A stretch of 64,000 nt of DNA, taken from the NCBI GenBank assembly GCA_031263015.1, contig JAISGN010000008.1, forward strand, positions 368,555-432,554, written 5' to 3'. Both the position numbers and the translations under genes were made by a program. The notes below the pieces were generated by a model. The model was not told where the DNA came from and searched no databases. It saw nothing but the letters and a program-made list of their open reading frames with translations. Shown here piece by piece: positions 26,171 through 36,039 of this stretch; position 1 is the stretch's first letter, and each line of letters starts with the position of its first letter. The DNA is from Bacteroidales bacterium (GTDB lineage: Bacteria; Bacteroidota; Bacteroidia; Bacteroidales; P3).

Positions 26171-26199
26171 GGGAAAAAGGAAATAAATTCGTATTTTTG
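26168..26199 (+). promoter_or_regulatory. Promoter of valS
   Basis: TTTG at 26168-26171 and TATTTTTG at 26192-26199, 20 bp apart, 31 bp before the start codon. The -33 box belongs to the last unit of the adjoining array. Confidence 0.7.
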
Positions 26200-26230
26200 C
26201 AAACCTTAATATCCATAAAACGAAATCATA

Positions 26231-28870
26231 ATGAGAGAAATTTCATCCAAATATAATCCGCAGGAAATAGAGCAAAAATGGTATGAATATTGGTTGGAAA
26301 ACAATTGTTTCCACTCCGAACCCGATGACCGCAAACCTTTTACGATTGTAATCCCGCCTCCGAACGTTACGGGCGTGCTTCACATGGGTCATATGCTGAA
26401 TAATACCATTCAGGACGTGCTTGTGCGGCGTGCGAGGATGCAAGGCTACAATGCATGCTGGGTTCCCGGCACCGATCACGCATCTATCGCCACCGAAGCC
26501 AAAGTTGTGGCAAAGTTAAAGGAGGATGGAATTGATAAAAAGACCTTAACCCGCGACCAATTCCTGCAACACGCATGGCAATGGAAGGAAAAGCACGGCG
26601 GAATCATACTTGAACAACTTAAAAAGTTGGGAGCATCGTGCGATTGGCAAAGAACACGCTTCACAATGGAAGATTCGCTCTACGAATCCGTGATTTCGGT
26701 CTTTGTGGATCTTTACAATAAGGGACTGATATATCGTGGCGTGCGAATGGTTAATTGGGACCCGGCGGCTTTAACGGCTTTGAGTGATGAGGAAGTGGTG
26801 TTCAAGGAACAGAAATCAAAGCTCTACTACCTTAAATATATGATTGAGGGCGGCACAATCAACGATTATCTTGTTGTTGCCACCACTCGTCCCGAGACAA
26901 TAATGGGTGATACCGCTGTTTGCGTCAATCCGAACGATGAAAGGTACAAACATATTGTCGGAAAGAGGGTTGTCGTGCCTGTTGTGGGCAGAGCCGTTGA
27001 TGTTATAGCCGATGAATATGTTGATATGGAGTTCGGCACCGGTGCTTTGAAGATTACGCCCGCTCATGACATCAATGACTACAATATAGGCTTGAAACAT
27101 AAACTTGAAAGCATAAATATCTTTAACGATAACGCCACTTTAAACGAACATGGTCTTGCTTACGCGGGTTTAGACCGCTTTGAATGCCGCCGAAAGATAG
27201 TAAAAGACCTGACCGAAGCAGGTTTGATTGAAAGGATAGAAGACTATAATAATAAGATAGGCTGTTCCGAGAGAACCGATGCGGTGATTGAACCTAAACT
27301 TTCCTTGCAATGGTTTTTGAAAATGGAGACTTTGGCGAAACCGGCTTTGGATGTGGTGATGTCCGATGAGATAAGGTTCTATCCGAATAAGTTTAAAAAC
27401 ACTTATAAGCACTGGATGGAGAACGTAAAAGACTGGTGCATTTCGCGGCAACTTTGGTGGGGACAACGCATACCTGCTTATTATCTGCCCAATCGTGAAG
27501 TTGTGGTTGCCAAAACGAAGGAAGAGGCATACCAAACGGCAAAAGAAAAATTTCCTACGGCGGTTCATAGCATTGAAGACTTAAAACAGGATGACGATGT
27601 GCTGGATACGTGGTTTTCTTCTTGGTTGTGGCCTATCAGTGTCTTTGACGGCATACGCAATCCCAACAACGAACAAATCAAATACTACTATCCGACAAAT
27701 GATTTGATAACAGCACCCGAGATAATCTTCTTCTGGGTTGCCAGAATGATAATGGCGGGATTGGAATACAGACAAGAAATTCCTTTTAAGACCGTTTATT
27801 TCACGGGAATAGTAAGAGACAAACTCGGAAGGAAGATGAGCAAATCTCTTGGCAACAGTCCCGACCCTATATCTTTGATTGAGCGATACGGAGCGGACGG
27901 AGTGCGAATGGGAATGCTGCTTGCTTCTCCTGCTGGCAACGACCTGCCTTTTGATGAGGCGTATTGCGAGCAGGGACGCAACTTTGCCAACAAGATTTGG
28001 AACGCTCTGCGGCTTGTAAAGGGCTGGCAGACGGAAGATGTGCCTGTTCCGTCCAAACATAACGACAATACGGCGTGTCTTTGGATTGAAACAAAATTCA
28101 ACAACCTGCTTTCGGACTTGGAGGATGACTATTCCAAATATCGCTTATCGGAAGCCATAATGCGGATATATCGTTTCGTTTGGGACGACTTTTGTTCCTG
28201 GTTTCTGGAAGCAGTGAAGCCCGCCTTCGGACAGCCTATTGCGAAGATAACTTACTTTCGCATACTTTCATTGTTTGAAAAGATAATGCAGGTTCTTCAT
28301 CCTTTTATGCCTTTTATCACAGAAGAAATCTGGCATCTGCTAAGAGAGAGCAACCAAACGACAATTATGCTCTCCTCAATGCCGCAACCGAAAGCCGAAA
28401 ACGACACAACGCTTCTTGCAGACTTCGCTTTGATGCAGGAAATCATTATTTCAGTCCGCTCTGTCCGCAATGAAAACAATCTGGCTCAAAAGATAGAGTT
28501 GCCTTTGTTCGTAAAAGGGGAAACGGCTTCCGATTTCTGCTCGGTGTATGGAGGTTTGACGGCAAAATTGGCAAACCTCAGCGAAATAGAACCTACATCC
28601 GTTCCCGTAAAAGATGCTGTGAGCAAACTGGTAGGCGATTTGGAACTTTTCATACCTCTTGGCGGGAACATAAACAAAGAAGACGAGAAACAGAAAATAG
28701 AAGATGAGATAGCATACCTTGAAGGCTTTATGGCAAGCGTTGAGAAGAAACTCTCCAATGCAAACTTCGTGGCAAAGGCTCCTCAATCCGTTGTGGCAGG
28801 AGAAAGAAAGAAGCAAAGCGATGCAGAAGAAAAGATAAACCTTCTCAAATCACGCCTCTCTCAACTCTAA
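26231..28870 (+). CDS. valS: Valyl-tRNA synthetase
   Basis: An 879-residue class I synthetase that charges tRNA-Val. The HIGH-type motif appears as [18 protein letters not shown] and the KMSKS motif as [11 protein letters not shown]. The editing domain contains [15 protein letters not shown]. The C-terminal 65 residues ([20 protein letters not shown] ... [14 protein letters not shown]) form the tRNA-binding coiled coil. It is full length and ordinary. A small membrane-protein gene and sufS follow on the same strand. Confidence 0.97.
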   Translation: MREISSKYNPQEIEQKWYEYWLENNCFHSEPDDRKPFTIVIPPPNVTGVLHMGHMLNNTIQDVLVRRARMQGYNACWVPGTDHASIATEAKVVAKLKEDGIDKKTLTRDQFLQHAWQWKEKHGGIILEQLKKLGASCDWQRTRFTMEDSLYESVISVFVDLYNKGLIYRGVRMVNWDPAALTALSDEEVVFKEQKSKLYYLKYMIEGGTINDYLVVATTRPETIMGDTAVCVNPNDERYKHIVGKRVVVPVVGRAVDVIADEYVDMEFGTGALKITPAHDINDYNIGLKHKLESINIFNDNATLNEHGLAYAGLDRFECRRKIVKDLTEAGLIERIEDYNNKIGCSERTDAVIEPKLSLQWFLKMETLAKPALDVVMSDEIRFYPNKFKNTYKHWMENVKDWCISRQLWWGQRIPAYYLPNREVVVAKTKEEAYQTAKEKFPTAVHSIEDLKQDDDVLDTWFSSWLWPISVFDGIRNPNNEQIKYYYPTNDLITAPEIIFFWVARMIMAGLEYRQEIPFKTVYFTGIVRDKLGRKMSKSLGNSPDPISLIERYGADGVRMGMLLASPAGNDLPFDEAYCEQGRNFANKIWNALRLVKGWQTEDVPVPSKHNDNTACLWIETKFNNLLSDLEDDYSKYRLSEAIMRIYRFVWDDFCSWFLEAVKPAFGQPIAKITYFRILSLFEKIMQVLHPFMPFITEEIWHLLRESNQTTIMLSSMPQPKAENDTTLLADFALMQEIIISVRSVRNENNLAQKIELPLFVKGETASDFCSVYGGLTAKLANLSEIEPTSVPVKDAVSKLVGDLELFIPLGGNINKEDEKQKIEDEIAYLEGFMASVEKKLSNANFVAKAPQSVVAGERKKQSDAEEKINLLKSRLSQL

Positions 28871-28895
28871 CCTCAATTCTTTATAACCAAACAAT

Positions 28896-29108
28896 ATGAA
28901 CGTAATCCTTTTCAGCATCATCATAGTCGGCGGTCTTATCGTGGGATTGTTTGCTTACAAGAGCATGAAACGCAAGTTCGCAGCAGAGGAATCAGAAGAT
29001 AAACCCGCTATTTACCTAAGTCGCAAGGGCAGTATAGTGTTTTATATTTTTATTGCCTTGCTTTTCATCTTTCTTTTGGTGATGTATATAATGTATAAGC
29101 AACAATGA
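28896..29108 (+). CDS. Small two-helix membrane protein, unknown function
   Basis: A 70-residue protein with a transmembrane helix at each end (about residues 3-21 and 48-66) and a charged, cytoplasm-like loop between them (SMKRKFAAEESEDKP). I do not recognise the family. It starts 25 bp after valS and its last codon overlaps the sufS start by 4 nt (ATGA), so it is translated and is coupled to sufS. Confidence 0.7.
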   Translation: MNVILFSIIIVGGLIVGLFAYKSMKRKFAAEESEDKPAIYLSRKGSIVFYIFIALLFIFLLVMYIMYKQQ

Positions 29109-30325
29109 GCCAGTGGAATGCCGATAACATCAGAGCGGATTTTCCTATCCTTGCCGACAGAGCAGGAAAGAGAAAACTGATATACCTTGATAACGCCGCA
29201 ACTACTCAAAAGCCCGCAGCGGTCATTGACAGCGTGAGCGAATATTATCGCAAGCACAACGCAAATGTTCATCGCGGCGTGCATTTCCTTAGTTTGGAAG
29301 CAACCCAAATGATGGAAGAGGCTCGCCTTGCGGTCAAAGAATTTATCAATGCCAAATCAGCCGATGAGATAATCTTCACTCGCGGCACTACGGAGAGCAT
29401 TAACCTCGTTGCATCCTCATTCGGCAAGTCGCTTGCAAAGGATGACGAAATCATTGTCGGCGAAATGGAACACCATTCCAACATCGTGCCGTGGCAAATG
29501 ACGGCAGAGGAACACAAGGCAAAGATAAAGGTGCTGCCTTTTGACCAAAGCGGGGAACTGATGCTTGATTTGCTGCCCCAACTCATCACTCCGCACACCC
29601 GAATCATCGCCTTGACGCACGTATCCAACGTTTTGGGAACGATAAACGACATAAAAAAGGTGATAGACCTTGCTCATAGCCTCCGCATACCTGTTTTGAT
29701 TGACGGGGCACAAGGCATCGCTCACACAAAAGTAGATGTGCAGGCACTGGATTGCGACTTCTATTGTTTTTCTGGGCACAAAATATACGCTCCTATGGGC
29801 ATTGGCGTCCTTTACGGCAAGAAAGAACGCCTTGAAACCTTACCTCCTTATCAGGGAGGCGGCGAAATGATTAAACAGGTTAAGTTTTCAGGCACTTCTT
29901 ACAATGATTTGCCGTACCGATTTGAGGCAGGAACGCCCGATGTTGCGGGAATATTGGGTTTAAAAGCCGCTTTGGACTACGTAAGCAAGATTTCCATTGA
30001 GCGAATAGCCGCAATAGAGGACGAATTGCTTGACTACACCACCGCACAACTTCAATCCATTGACGGTTTACGGCTCATCGGCACCGCAAAACGCAAATCC
30101 GCCGTCATATCCTTTGTCATCAACGGCTTGCATCCTTTTGACGTGGGCACATTGCTTGACATGGAGGGCGTAGCAGTTCGTACCGGTCATCACTGTGCTC
30201 AACCCGTGATGGAGCATTTTGATATCGTGGGCACATTACGGGCTTCCTTTGCGATGTATAACACGAAGGCGGAAGCGGATAGCCTCATCGCCGCCCTCAA
30301 AAAAGCAATCGCCATGCTGAAATAG
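29105..30325 (+). CDS. sufS: Cysteine desulfurase, SufS type
   Basis: A 406-residue PLP enzyme that takes sulfur from cysteine for Fe-S cluster assembly. The start YLDNAATTQKP, FTRGTTESINLVASSFG, the PLP lysine in CFSGHKIYAPMGIGVLYGK and the active-site cysteine in RTGHHCAQPVM all match group II (SufS/CsdA) enzymes. The other suf genes are not in the window. It overlaps the small membrane-protein gene by 4 nt. A large repeat array begins directly after the stop. Confidence 0.94.
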   Translation: MSQWNADNIRADFPILADRAGKRKLIYLDNAATTQKPAAVIDSVSEYYRKHNANVHRGVHFLSLEATQMMEEARLAVKEFINAKSADEIIFTRGTTESINLVASSFGKSLAKDDEIIVGEMEHHSNIVPWQMTAEEHKAKIKVLPFDQSGELMLDLLPQLITPHTRIIALTHVSNVLGTINDIKKVIDLAHSLRIPVLIDGAQGIAHTKVDVQALDCDFYCFSGHKIYAPMGIGVLYGKKERLETLPPYQGGGEMIKQVKFSGTSYNDLPYRFEAGTPDVAGILGLKAALDYVSKISIERIAAIEDELLDYTTAQLQSIDGLRLIGTAKRKSAVISFVINGLHPFDVGTLLDMEGVAVRTGHHCAQPVMEHFDIVGTLRASFAMYNTKAEADSLIAALKKAIAMLK

Positions 30326-30341
30326 CCTTTGCCCGCCCCGA

Positions 30342-30862
30342 AACCAACTTTCATTTTTTGGAAATCAACTATTATTGCCCCAACCCCAACTTTCATTTTT
30401 CCAAAATCAACTAATGTCGGTGCGACACGCACTAATGTTGGTGCGGCACGCCCTTCCAACGCCGCCAACCTTTACTCCAACGCCGCAAAATCAACTATTA
30501 TTTTTCCAAAATCAAATAATGTCTGTGCGACACGCACTTTTATTCATCCGAAATCAAGTTTTATTCACGCAGAATTTGCTTTGATTCCCGCAGGATTTGA
30601 TTTGGTTGGGTGAAACATCGTATGTTTTCGGTCAAAACATCGTATGTTTCGGGTCAAAACATGGCATGTTTCCGGTCAAAACATACGATGTTTTACCCAA
30701 CCGAATTTGATTACAGATGAATGAAAGGGGCTTTTGGGCGAATTAAATCAAATTCTGGATGAACCAAAGGGGCTTTTAATGGGAATAATCGTTGGTTTCG
30801 GAAAAACGAAAGTTGGTTTTGGGGCGTTGGAAGTTCGTATTGATAGTATGGAAGTTCGTCAA
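30342..30862. repeat. Second large inverted 21-bp-register array with 22-bp-period centre
   Basis: Left arm 30342-30614: thirteen consecutive 21-bp units that mix AATCAACTATTATT, TTCCAACGCCG and GTGCGACACGCAC types. Centre 30613-30699: four 22-bp units, nearly identical to the centre of the array at 9740-10327. Right arm 30716-30862: seven 21-bp units of the opposite sense (AAAGGGGCTTTT, GTTGGTTTTGGGG). The array ends 8 bp before the -7 box of the next gene. Confidence 0.92.
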
Positions 30863-30870
30863 ATAATTCT

Positions 30871-30878
30871 TATCTTTG
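30871..30878 (+). promoter_or_regulatory. -7 box of the NrnA-like gene
   Basis: TATCTTTG 23 bp before the start codon. The -33 position falls in the last unit of the large repeat array and is not a good TTTG match. Confidence 0.55.
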
Positions 30879-30901
30879 CACGCACTTAATCCAAACAAGA
30901 T

Positions 30902-31930
30902 ATGGAACTAAATAAACTTGATATAAACAGAACCAAAACGCTGATTGATGCCGCTAAAACCATCTCTATCGTTACGCATTTCAACCCTGATGCCGATGGA
31001 GTAGGGTCTTCGGTGGCTCTTTATCACTTCTTAAAACGACAAAACAAGGATGTGCAGGTCGTAATGCCTAATCCGTTCCCGTCTTTCATTGATTCGTTTG
31101 TGAAGGATGTTGATATGATTTACGCCAGTAAGGAAACCAAAAAAGCCAGAGTTCGTTTGATGGAAAGCGATATCATATTCGGGATTGACTTTAATATGGT
31201 TCATCGCGTTGGAAACCACATTAAGGACGCTCTTGCCGAGTCCTGTGCCGCCAAAATCTACATTGACCATCACCAAGAGCCCGATTTGGCTTGCGAAACG
31301 ATGTTTTCCTTCCCCGATGCCTGCTCTGCGAGCGAGGTTCTGGCACATCTGCTCATTGCAATCTCACCCGACGCCATTGATAAGACGATTGCGGATGCTA
31401 TTTACATAGGTCTATGCACCGATACGGGCTCTTTCTCGTATAATTGCAACAATGCCGAGACTTATTCTTTGGTTGCATACCTCGTTTCCAAAGGAGTATG
31501 CGTTGATGAGGTGCATCAGGAGATTTACAGTACCTTTTCGGAGAATCGGCTTCGGCTTTTGGGTTACGCAATATCAGAGAAGCTTAAAGTGTTCCCTCAA
31601 TACGGTGCTGCTTATATTTGCCTTTCGAAGGAGGAATTGAGACAATACGATTTTCAACCGGGCGATACGGAGGGCTTAGTCAATTATTGTTTGAACTTAA
31701 AGGACATTAACTTCGGCTGTTTGGTTACAGAAAGGGAGAAAATCGTTCGTTTGTCGTTCCGCTCAAAAAAGAATACGATTGATACAAACAAGTTTGCTCG
31801 CACGTATTGGAACGGAGGCGGACATATAATGGCTTCCGGAGGCACTTTTCAGGGCAAACTGCAACCGGTAATCAACAATCTGGAAGCCCAAATCAAACAT
31901 TTGAAAGATTTTTCTCAGCAATCCGAATAA
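30902..31930 (+). CDS. DHH/DHHA1 phosphoesterase, NrnA-like
   Basis: A 342-residue protein with the DHH motifs in order: HFNPDADGVGSSVALYHFL, GIDFN, IDHHQEPD, and a later GLCTDTGSF. The C-terminal DHHA1 domain ends in GGGHIMASGGTF. Family members remove nucleotides from short RNA oligomers and dephosphorylate pAp; some hydrolyse cyclic dinucleotides. It leads a transcript with two FKBP-type lipoproteins: its stop codon and the next start share one base. Which activity applies cannot be told from sequence. Confidence 0.88.
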   Translation: MELNKLDINRTKTLIDAAKTISIVTHFNPDADGVGSSVALYHFLKRQNKDVQVVMPNPFPSFIDSFVKDVDMIYASKETKKARVRLMESDIIFGIDFNMVHRVGNHIKDALAESCAAKIYIDHHQEPDLACETMFSFPDACSASEVLAHLLIAISPDAIDKTIADAIYIGLCTDTGSFSYNCNNAETYSLVAYLVSKGVCVDEVHQEIYSTFSENRLRLLGYAISEKLKVFPQYGAAYICLSKEELRQYDFQPGDTEGLVNYCLNLKDINFGCLVTEREKIVRLSFRSKKNTIDTNKFARTYWNGGGHIMASGGTFQGKLQPVINNLEAQIKHLKDFSQQSE

Positions 31931-32487
31931 TGAAACCACACCTTATATATATATTGTCTGCATTGGTTATGATGTCTTGCGGTAAGAGTTACACCGAAAG
32001 CGACTCCGAGAACCTCAAACCCAAGCAAGCCGACCCTCAAACGATAAAAAAACAAAACGATGAGGCGATTGTCAATATCAATAAGGTGCTTTCGGAAAAG
32101 GAATCAAAGCAAATACGGAATTATATTGAGCGAAGGCAGTGGCAGATGAAGGTTTCGGACGGCGTTTTCATTCAAAAAACATTATCAACGCAAGGAAAAC
32201 CGATAACCGATAAGTCTTTGGTGGTTCTGGAATATACTTTGAGCCTGATAGACGGAACGATTGTTTATTCTTCCGCAAAGGACGGAGTGAAGAAAATACG
32301 TTTCGGCAGCAGCGATGATGAACCTGTGGGATTGTTGTATGCTTTGCGGACGATGAGAATGGGCGATGAGGCGAATGTAATAGTGCCTTCCTATCTCGGA
32401 TACGGACTTTACGGCGACAGAAAGAAGATTAAGCCCCATCAAACGCTGATTTATACCATTAAAATCAAAGATGTGAAACAGATATGA
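31930..32487 (+). CDS. FKBP-type peptidyl-prolyl isomerase lipoprotein, GldI-like
   Basis: A 185-residue protein with a lipoprotein signal ending in LVMMSC. The C-terminal half is an FKBP domain (VLEYTLSLIDGTIVYSSAK, VGLLYALRTMRMGDEANVIV, GYGLYGDRKKIKPHQTLIY). Placement after a DHH phosphoesterase and the fold recall GldI, the gliding-associated isomerase of Bacteroidetes; the match in function is not proven. The start codon overlaps the previous stop by one base, and the next gene overlaps by 4 nt. Confidence 0.8.
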   Translation: MKPHLIYILSALVMMSCGKSYTESDSENLKPKQADPQTIKKQNDEAIVNINKVLSEKESKQIRNYIERRQWQMKVSDGVFIQKTLSTQGKPITDKSLVVLEYTLSLIDGTIVYSSAKDGVKKIRFGSSDDEPVGLLYALRTMRMGDEANVIVPSYLGYGLYGDRKKIKPHQTLIYTIKIKDVKQI

Positions 32488-33362
32488 AAAGATTATTGTT
32501 TTTATTAGCCGTTTCGGCACTTTTTTCGGGCTGTAAAAAAGAAGTAAAGCAGATTCCGTTCGCCGAAGACGCCAGTGGATTTTCCATAAAGCAATGTATA
32601 ATCGGCAAAAACGACCCCGTAACAAACGTTGGCGATGTAATAATCGGCGAATTGCAGATAAGATTAAACGATAGTGCCGTTTTGCATTCCAATTACGGCA
32701 ATCCCGAGCGGCTTTTCAAGATAAACGAACCTCAAAGCGGCACAATAGACAAATATTTGCTCAATCTGCACATCGGAGACAGCGTTATCATTAAAACCCC
32801 TGCTCATTACCTTGAAAACAATCTTGTTGGTATGAAATTCAAACAAAATGATAAGCTATTCTTTTACCTGAAAATTTCTCAGATTATCACCTATAAAGAA
32901 CTTAATGCCAAACAAAAGCAGGACTCAATCAAAGAAAGCGAAGAAGAAAACGCCCTCACAGAGTTTGTAAATCGGAAATACCCGAAGGCAAAACGGCTTC
33001 CGAGCGGCGTATATGTTGATATCGTTAAATCCGCACAAGGTTCGCCCGTCGCCTCAGGCTCAAAGGTGAGAGTGAATTATAGCGTTAGCGATACGGAAGG
33101 CAAGATTTATGACGCCACCATCAAGTCTGTCGCCCAAAAAGCAAAGATTTACGATGCCAAACGCTTGTATCAGCCTTACGAATTCATTGTCGGCAGCGGC
33201 GAATCAATAGCAGGATTTTCCGAAGGCGTGTCTGCGATGCTTGTTGGCGAGAAAGCCGTCATCATTGTGCCGTCTCGTCTCGGCTATGGCTCACAACAGC
33301 GGGGTCCAATCAAACCTTTCACCACTCTAATCTTCACCACAGAACTATTAAGTGCCGAATAA
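32484..33362 (+). CDS. FKBP-type peptidyl-prolyl isomerase lipoprotein with two FKBP-like regions
   Basis: A 292-residue lipoprotein (signal ending LFSGC). The C-terminal domain is a clear FKBP (KVRVNYSVSDTEGKIYDATI, FIVGSGESIAGFSEGV, SRLGYGSQQRGPIKPFTTLI). Residues about 45-135 show a second, weaker FKBP-like pattern (VGDVIIGELQIRLNDSAVL, LNLHIGDSVIIKTPAHYL, LFFYLKI). It would fold proteins in the periplasm. It is coupled to the preceding isomerase by a 4-nt overlap. Confidence 0.82.
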   Translation: MKRLLFLLAVSALFSGCKKEVKQIPFAEDASGFSIKQCIIGKNDPVTNVGDVIIGELQIRLNDSAVLHSNYGNPERLFKINEPQSGTIDKYLLNLHIGDSVIIKTPAHYLENNLVGMKFKQNDKLFFYLKISQIITYKELNAKQKQDSIKESEEENALTEFVNRKYPKAKRLPSGVYVDIVKSAQGSPVASGSKVRVNYSVSDTEGKIYDATIKSVAQKAKIYDAKRLYQPYEFIVGSGESIAGFSEGVSAMLVGEKAVIIVPSRLGYGSQQRGPIKPFTTLIFTTELLSAE

Positions 33363-33371
33363 ACGGCATAA

Positions 33372-33487
33372 TAGTCCGTGTCGGACTGACATTAGTGCGT
33401 GTCGGACTGACATTACTTTGTTCTATCAAAATGAAAGGCTGTTTGCGAAAAATGAAACAGCCTTTGGTGCGAACCAAACAGCGTTTT
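33372..33487. repeat. 21-bp-register array, 6 phases with two dyad units
   Basis: Phases at 33372 and 33393 carry TAGTCCGTGTCGGACTGACA and TAGTGCGTGTCGGACTGACA. The phase at 33414 is weak; 33435 is AAAGGCTGTTT, 33456 AAACAGCCTTT and 33477 AAACAGCGTTT. It joins the GC-rich dyad type and the CAGCC type in one phase. Confidence 0.9.
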
Positions 33488-33590
33488 ATTTTAGTCTTAT
33501 CAAGTTGTTTGTTGTCAATACAATGATGCGGAAGAGCAAAAGCCGTATTTGTTCCGATGGAACGGCGTAAAAGAATTTTAATATTAAATA

Positions 33591-33621
33591 TTTGGCAAAT
33601 AAAATAAAAGTTGTACATTTG
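33591..33621 (+). promoter_or_regulatory. Promoter of the small lipoprotein gene
   Basis: TTTG at 33591-33594 and TACATTTG at 33614-33621, 19 bp apart, 22 bp before the start codon. Confidence 0.7.
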
Positions 33622-33642
33622 CAAGCATAAAAACAAAACAAT

Positions 33643-34038
33643 ATGAAAGTAAAACACGTAATTTTTAGCATTGTTGCAGTAGTGCTTTTCTCATCTTGTG
33701 CTACTATGTTTAACGGACCAACCGAGAAAGTCTTATTTAACGCCGCTATTCCGAAAGACAAGCCCGCTACATTGATAGTTGATGATATGGTTTATTACAA
33801 TATAACTTTCCCATGTATTGTTTCGGTGGATAGAGGTTTTGCTTCATCAGTTGCAACTCTTAAAGTAGATGGATACAAAAGTTCATCGGTGCTGATAAAG
33901 AAAACGTTTAATTACACCTCTCTTCTAAATATTCTAACGGGAGGAGGATTCTTGGTTGGCTTTGGTGTTGATGCAGCCAGCGGATCTATGATGAAGCTTA
34001 AGCATACCAGTTATGATTTCTATGTAGAGAAAGAATAG
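33643..34038 (+). CDS. Small lipoprotein, unknown function
   Basis: A 131-residue protein with a lipoprotein signal (VVLFSSC, lipobox cysteine at residue 20). The mature part is beta-rich and looks like a PEGA-type or similar surface domain (FPCIVSVDRGFASSVATLKV, GYKSSSVLIKKTFN), then a glycine-rich hydrophobic stretch (LLNILTGGGFLVGFGVDAAS) that may sit in the membrane. Such proteins are common in Bacteroidetes and have no fixed role. Own promoter; recJ follows after 70 bp with its own -7 box. Confidence 0.7.
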   Translation: MKVKHVIFSIVAVVLFSSCATMFNGPTEKVLFNAAIPKDKPATLIVDDMVYYNITFPCIVSVDRGFASSVATLKVDGYKSSSVLIKKTFNYTSLLNILTGGGFLVGFGVDAASGSMMKLKHTSYDFYVEKE

Positions 34039-34057
34039 TTTTGCCGTGCTTTTTTTG

Positions 34058-34065
34058 TATCTTTG
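34058..34065 (+). promoter_or_regulatory. -7 box of recJ
   Basis: TATCTTTG 43 bp before the chosen start. A TTTTG at 34039-34043 is only 14 bp upstream, closer than at other promoters here. Confidence 0.5.
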
Positions 34066-34108
34066 CAAACTTACATAAGTATCATTGATACTTGCAAGGC
34101 AATTGCAG

Positions 34109-35887
34109 ATGAATAAGAACTGGACTTTAAACGCACAATACGACAAAACCTTAACTGATAAACTGGCAACGATGCTTGCCGATGGAAGGTGCGATGCCGA
34201 TAGCAGCGAGTTCAAAACTTATTCCATAATTGCACAACTGCTTTTCCAGCGCGGGATAACCGATTTTGATGCGGCGAGACGTTATTTCAGCCCTCAATTG
34301 TCTGATTTGCATTCGCCCTTTCTTATGGAAGATATGCATAAAGCGGTTGAAAGAATTGAGCAGGCATTAAAACAGAACGAGAAAATACTGGTTTATGGTG
34401 ATTATGACGTGGATGGCACTTGCGCTGTGGCGTTAGTGTATTCTTATCTCCGCCAATCATGCCGCCAAAACGTAGATTTCTATATACCAAACCGCTATCA
34501 CGAAGGTTATGGTGTGTCTTTGCAGTCAATAGATTGGGCTTTTGAGAACGGCTTCTCGCTAATCATTTCGCTCGATTGCGGTATAAAAGCAGCCAAACAG
34601 GTTGAGTATGCACGGGAACGAGGTATTGATTTCATTATTTGCGACCACCATATTCCCGATGACCATATCCCCAACGCTTACGCTATTCTTGACCCCAAAA
34701 GTCCTCAATGCAATTATCCGTTTAAAGAACTCACCGGTTGCGGAGTTGGTTTCAAACTGGTGGAAGCCCTGATACGTACCCGCAATGAAGATATTAAAGA
34801 GATAAACCGCTATCTGGATTTGGTTACATTGAGCATTGGGGCTGATGTTGTGCCGATTACGGGGGAGAATCGCATACTTGCCGTTTATGGATTAAAGCAA
34901 ATAAACACTAATCCGAGACCCGGGCTCGTTGCTTTGTTCTCCTGTGCCAATATTATGCCCGCTGTCTATAAGAAAGACGGCTTTTTCCAGAAGGTTCTCA
35001 ACATGCAGGATTTGCTTTTCTCCATTTGTCCCCGTCTTAATGCGGCAGGGCGAATGGAAAGCGGCAATACCGCCGTTAAAGCATTGATTGCCGACAATTC
35101 AACGCTTGCTTCCGAGATTGCAAACGACATAAATAAATGCAATGACGAGCGAAGAAAGTTCGATAGGGCTGTAACAAAGGAGGCATTGGCGATTATAGAG
35201 GCGGATAAAGAGATTGCAGAGAGAAAATCCACCGTTTTATATCGTCCGAACTGGCATAAGGGAGTTATAGGCATTGTTGCATCTCGCGTAATTGAGCATT
35301 ACTACAAACCAACGATTATTTTCACCCAAAGCGAAGATTGTTTGGTTGGGTCGGCTCGGTCAATCAGCGGATTTGATATTCATTCTGCCGTTGCACAATG
35401 TGCAGACCTTTTGGAGCATTTCGGAGGACATAAATCTGCAGCAGGGCTTACGATGAAGGAAGAGAACCTTCCGCAGTTTGTTATGAGGTTTGAGCAAGCC
35501 GTTACCTCAATTATGCAGAAGGAAAATATGATTGACGTTGCCGATTCGCTGAATGTGGATGTTGAATTAAGCCTTAATGATATTAGTGAGCGGCTTATGC
35601 GGCTGATAAAGCGTTTTGAACCTTTCGGATATCAGAATATGGAGCCGTTATTCGCTACTTCCCGTGTTGTGGATACGGGTTCTGCTCGTACGGTCGGCAC
35701 AAATCATTTAAAATTATCGGTCATTCATCCTCATATTTCTTCACAACCTTATGATGCGATAGGCTTTACGCTTGGTCAAAAGCTGCCTCTAATCAAAAAT
35801 AATGAGTTTGACATCTGCTATCACTTGCAAGAGAACAATTATAACGGCACTAAATCCCTCCAATTGAACATTAAAGACATCCGTTAA
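34109..35887 (+). CDS. recJ: Single-stranded-DNA-specific exonuclease RecJ
   Basis: A 592-residue DHH-family 5'-3' exonuclease acting in recombination and repair. Motifs in order: VYGDYDVDGTCAVALVYSYL, SLDCGI, ICDHHIPDD, DPKSPQCNYPFKELTGCGV, RLNAAGRME, and GGHKSAAGLTM in the DHHA1 domain; an OB-like region closes the protein. The frame is open further upstream, but ATG 34109 starts the family's usual MNKNW-type beginning. Full length. Confidence 0.95.
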   Translation: MNKNWTLNAQYDKTLTDKLATMLADGRCDADSSEFKTYSIIAQLLFQRGITDFDAARRYFSPQLSDLHSPFLMEDMHKAVERIEQALKQNEKILVYGDYDVDGTCAVALVYSYLRQSCRQNVDFYIPNRYHEGYGVSLQSIDWAFENGFSLIISLDCGIKAAKQVEYARERGIDFIICDHHIPDDHIPNAYAILDPKSPQCNYPFKELTGCGVGFKLVEALIRTRNEDIKEINRYLDLVTLSIGADVVPITGENRILAVYGLKQINTNPRPGLVALFSCANIMPAVYKKDGFFQKVLNMQDLLFSICPRLNAAGRMESGNTAVKALIADNSTLASEIANDINKCNDERRKFDRAVTKEALAIIEADKEIAERKSTVLYRPNWHKGVIGIVASRVIEHYYKPTIIFTQSEDCLVGSARSISGFDIHSAVAQCADLLEHFGGHKSAAGLTMKEENLPQFVMRFEQAVTSIMQKENMIDVADSLNVDVELSLNDISERLMRLIKRFEPFGYQNMEPLFATSRVVDTGSARTVGTNHLKLSVIHPHISSQPYDAIGFTLGQKLPLIKNNEFDICYHLQENNYNGTKSLQLNIKDIR

Positions 35888-35904
35888 AAGCCTTCGTTAT
35901 TTTA

Positions 35905-35978
35905 TAACGGCGTTTGGCGAAAATGAAATCTGATTTGAGTAAAATAAAACTTGATTCTATATGCGCCAAATCAAACAA
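35905..35978. repeat. 21-bp-register array, 4 units of the AATCTGATTT type
   Basis: Cores at 35905 (TAACGGCGTTT), 35926 (AAATCTGATTT), 35947 (AAACTTGATTC) and 35968 (AAATCAAACAA). It shares its core variants with the array at 7199. Confidence 0.8.
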
Positions 35979-36039
35979 GAATTTATATAATAAAACAAAA
36001 ATATCTGCGTTTATTGATACGACTTTAATTTAAGCAGAT

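Noticed and set aside
30342..30862. Transposon or MITE
   Set aside because: The plan is inverted, but there are no defined terminal repeats, target-site duplications or transposase, and unit number and type differ between copies.
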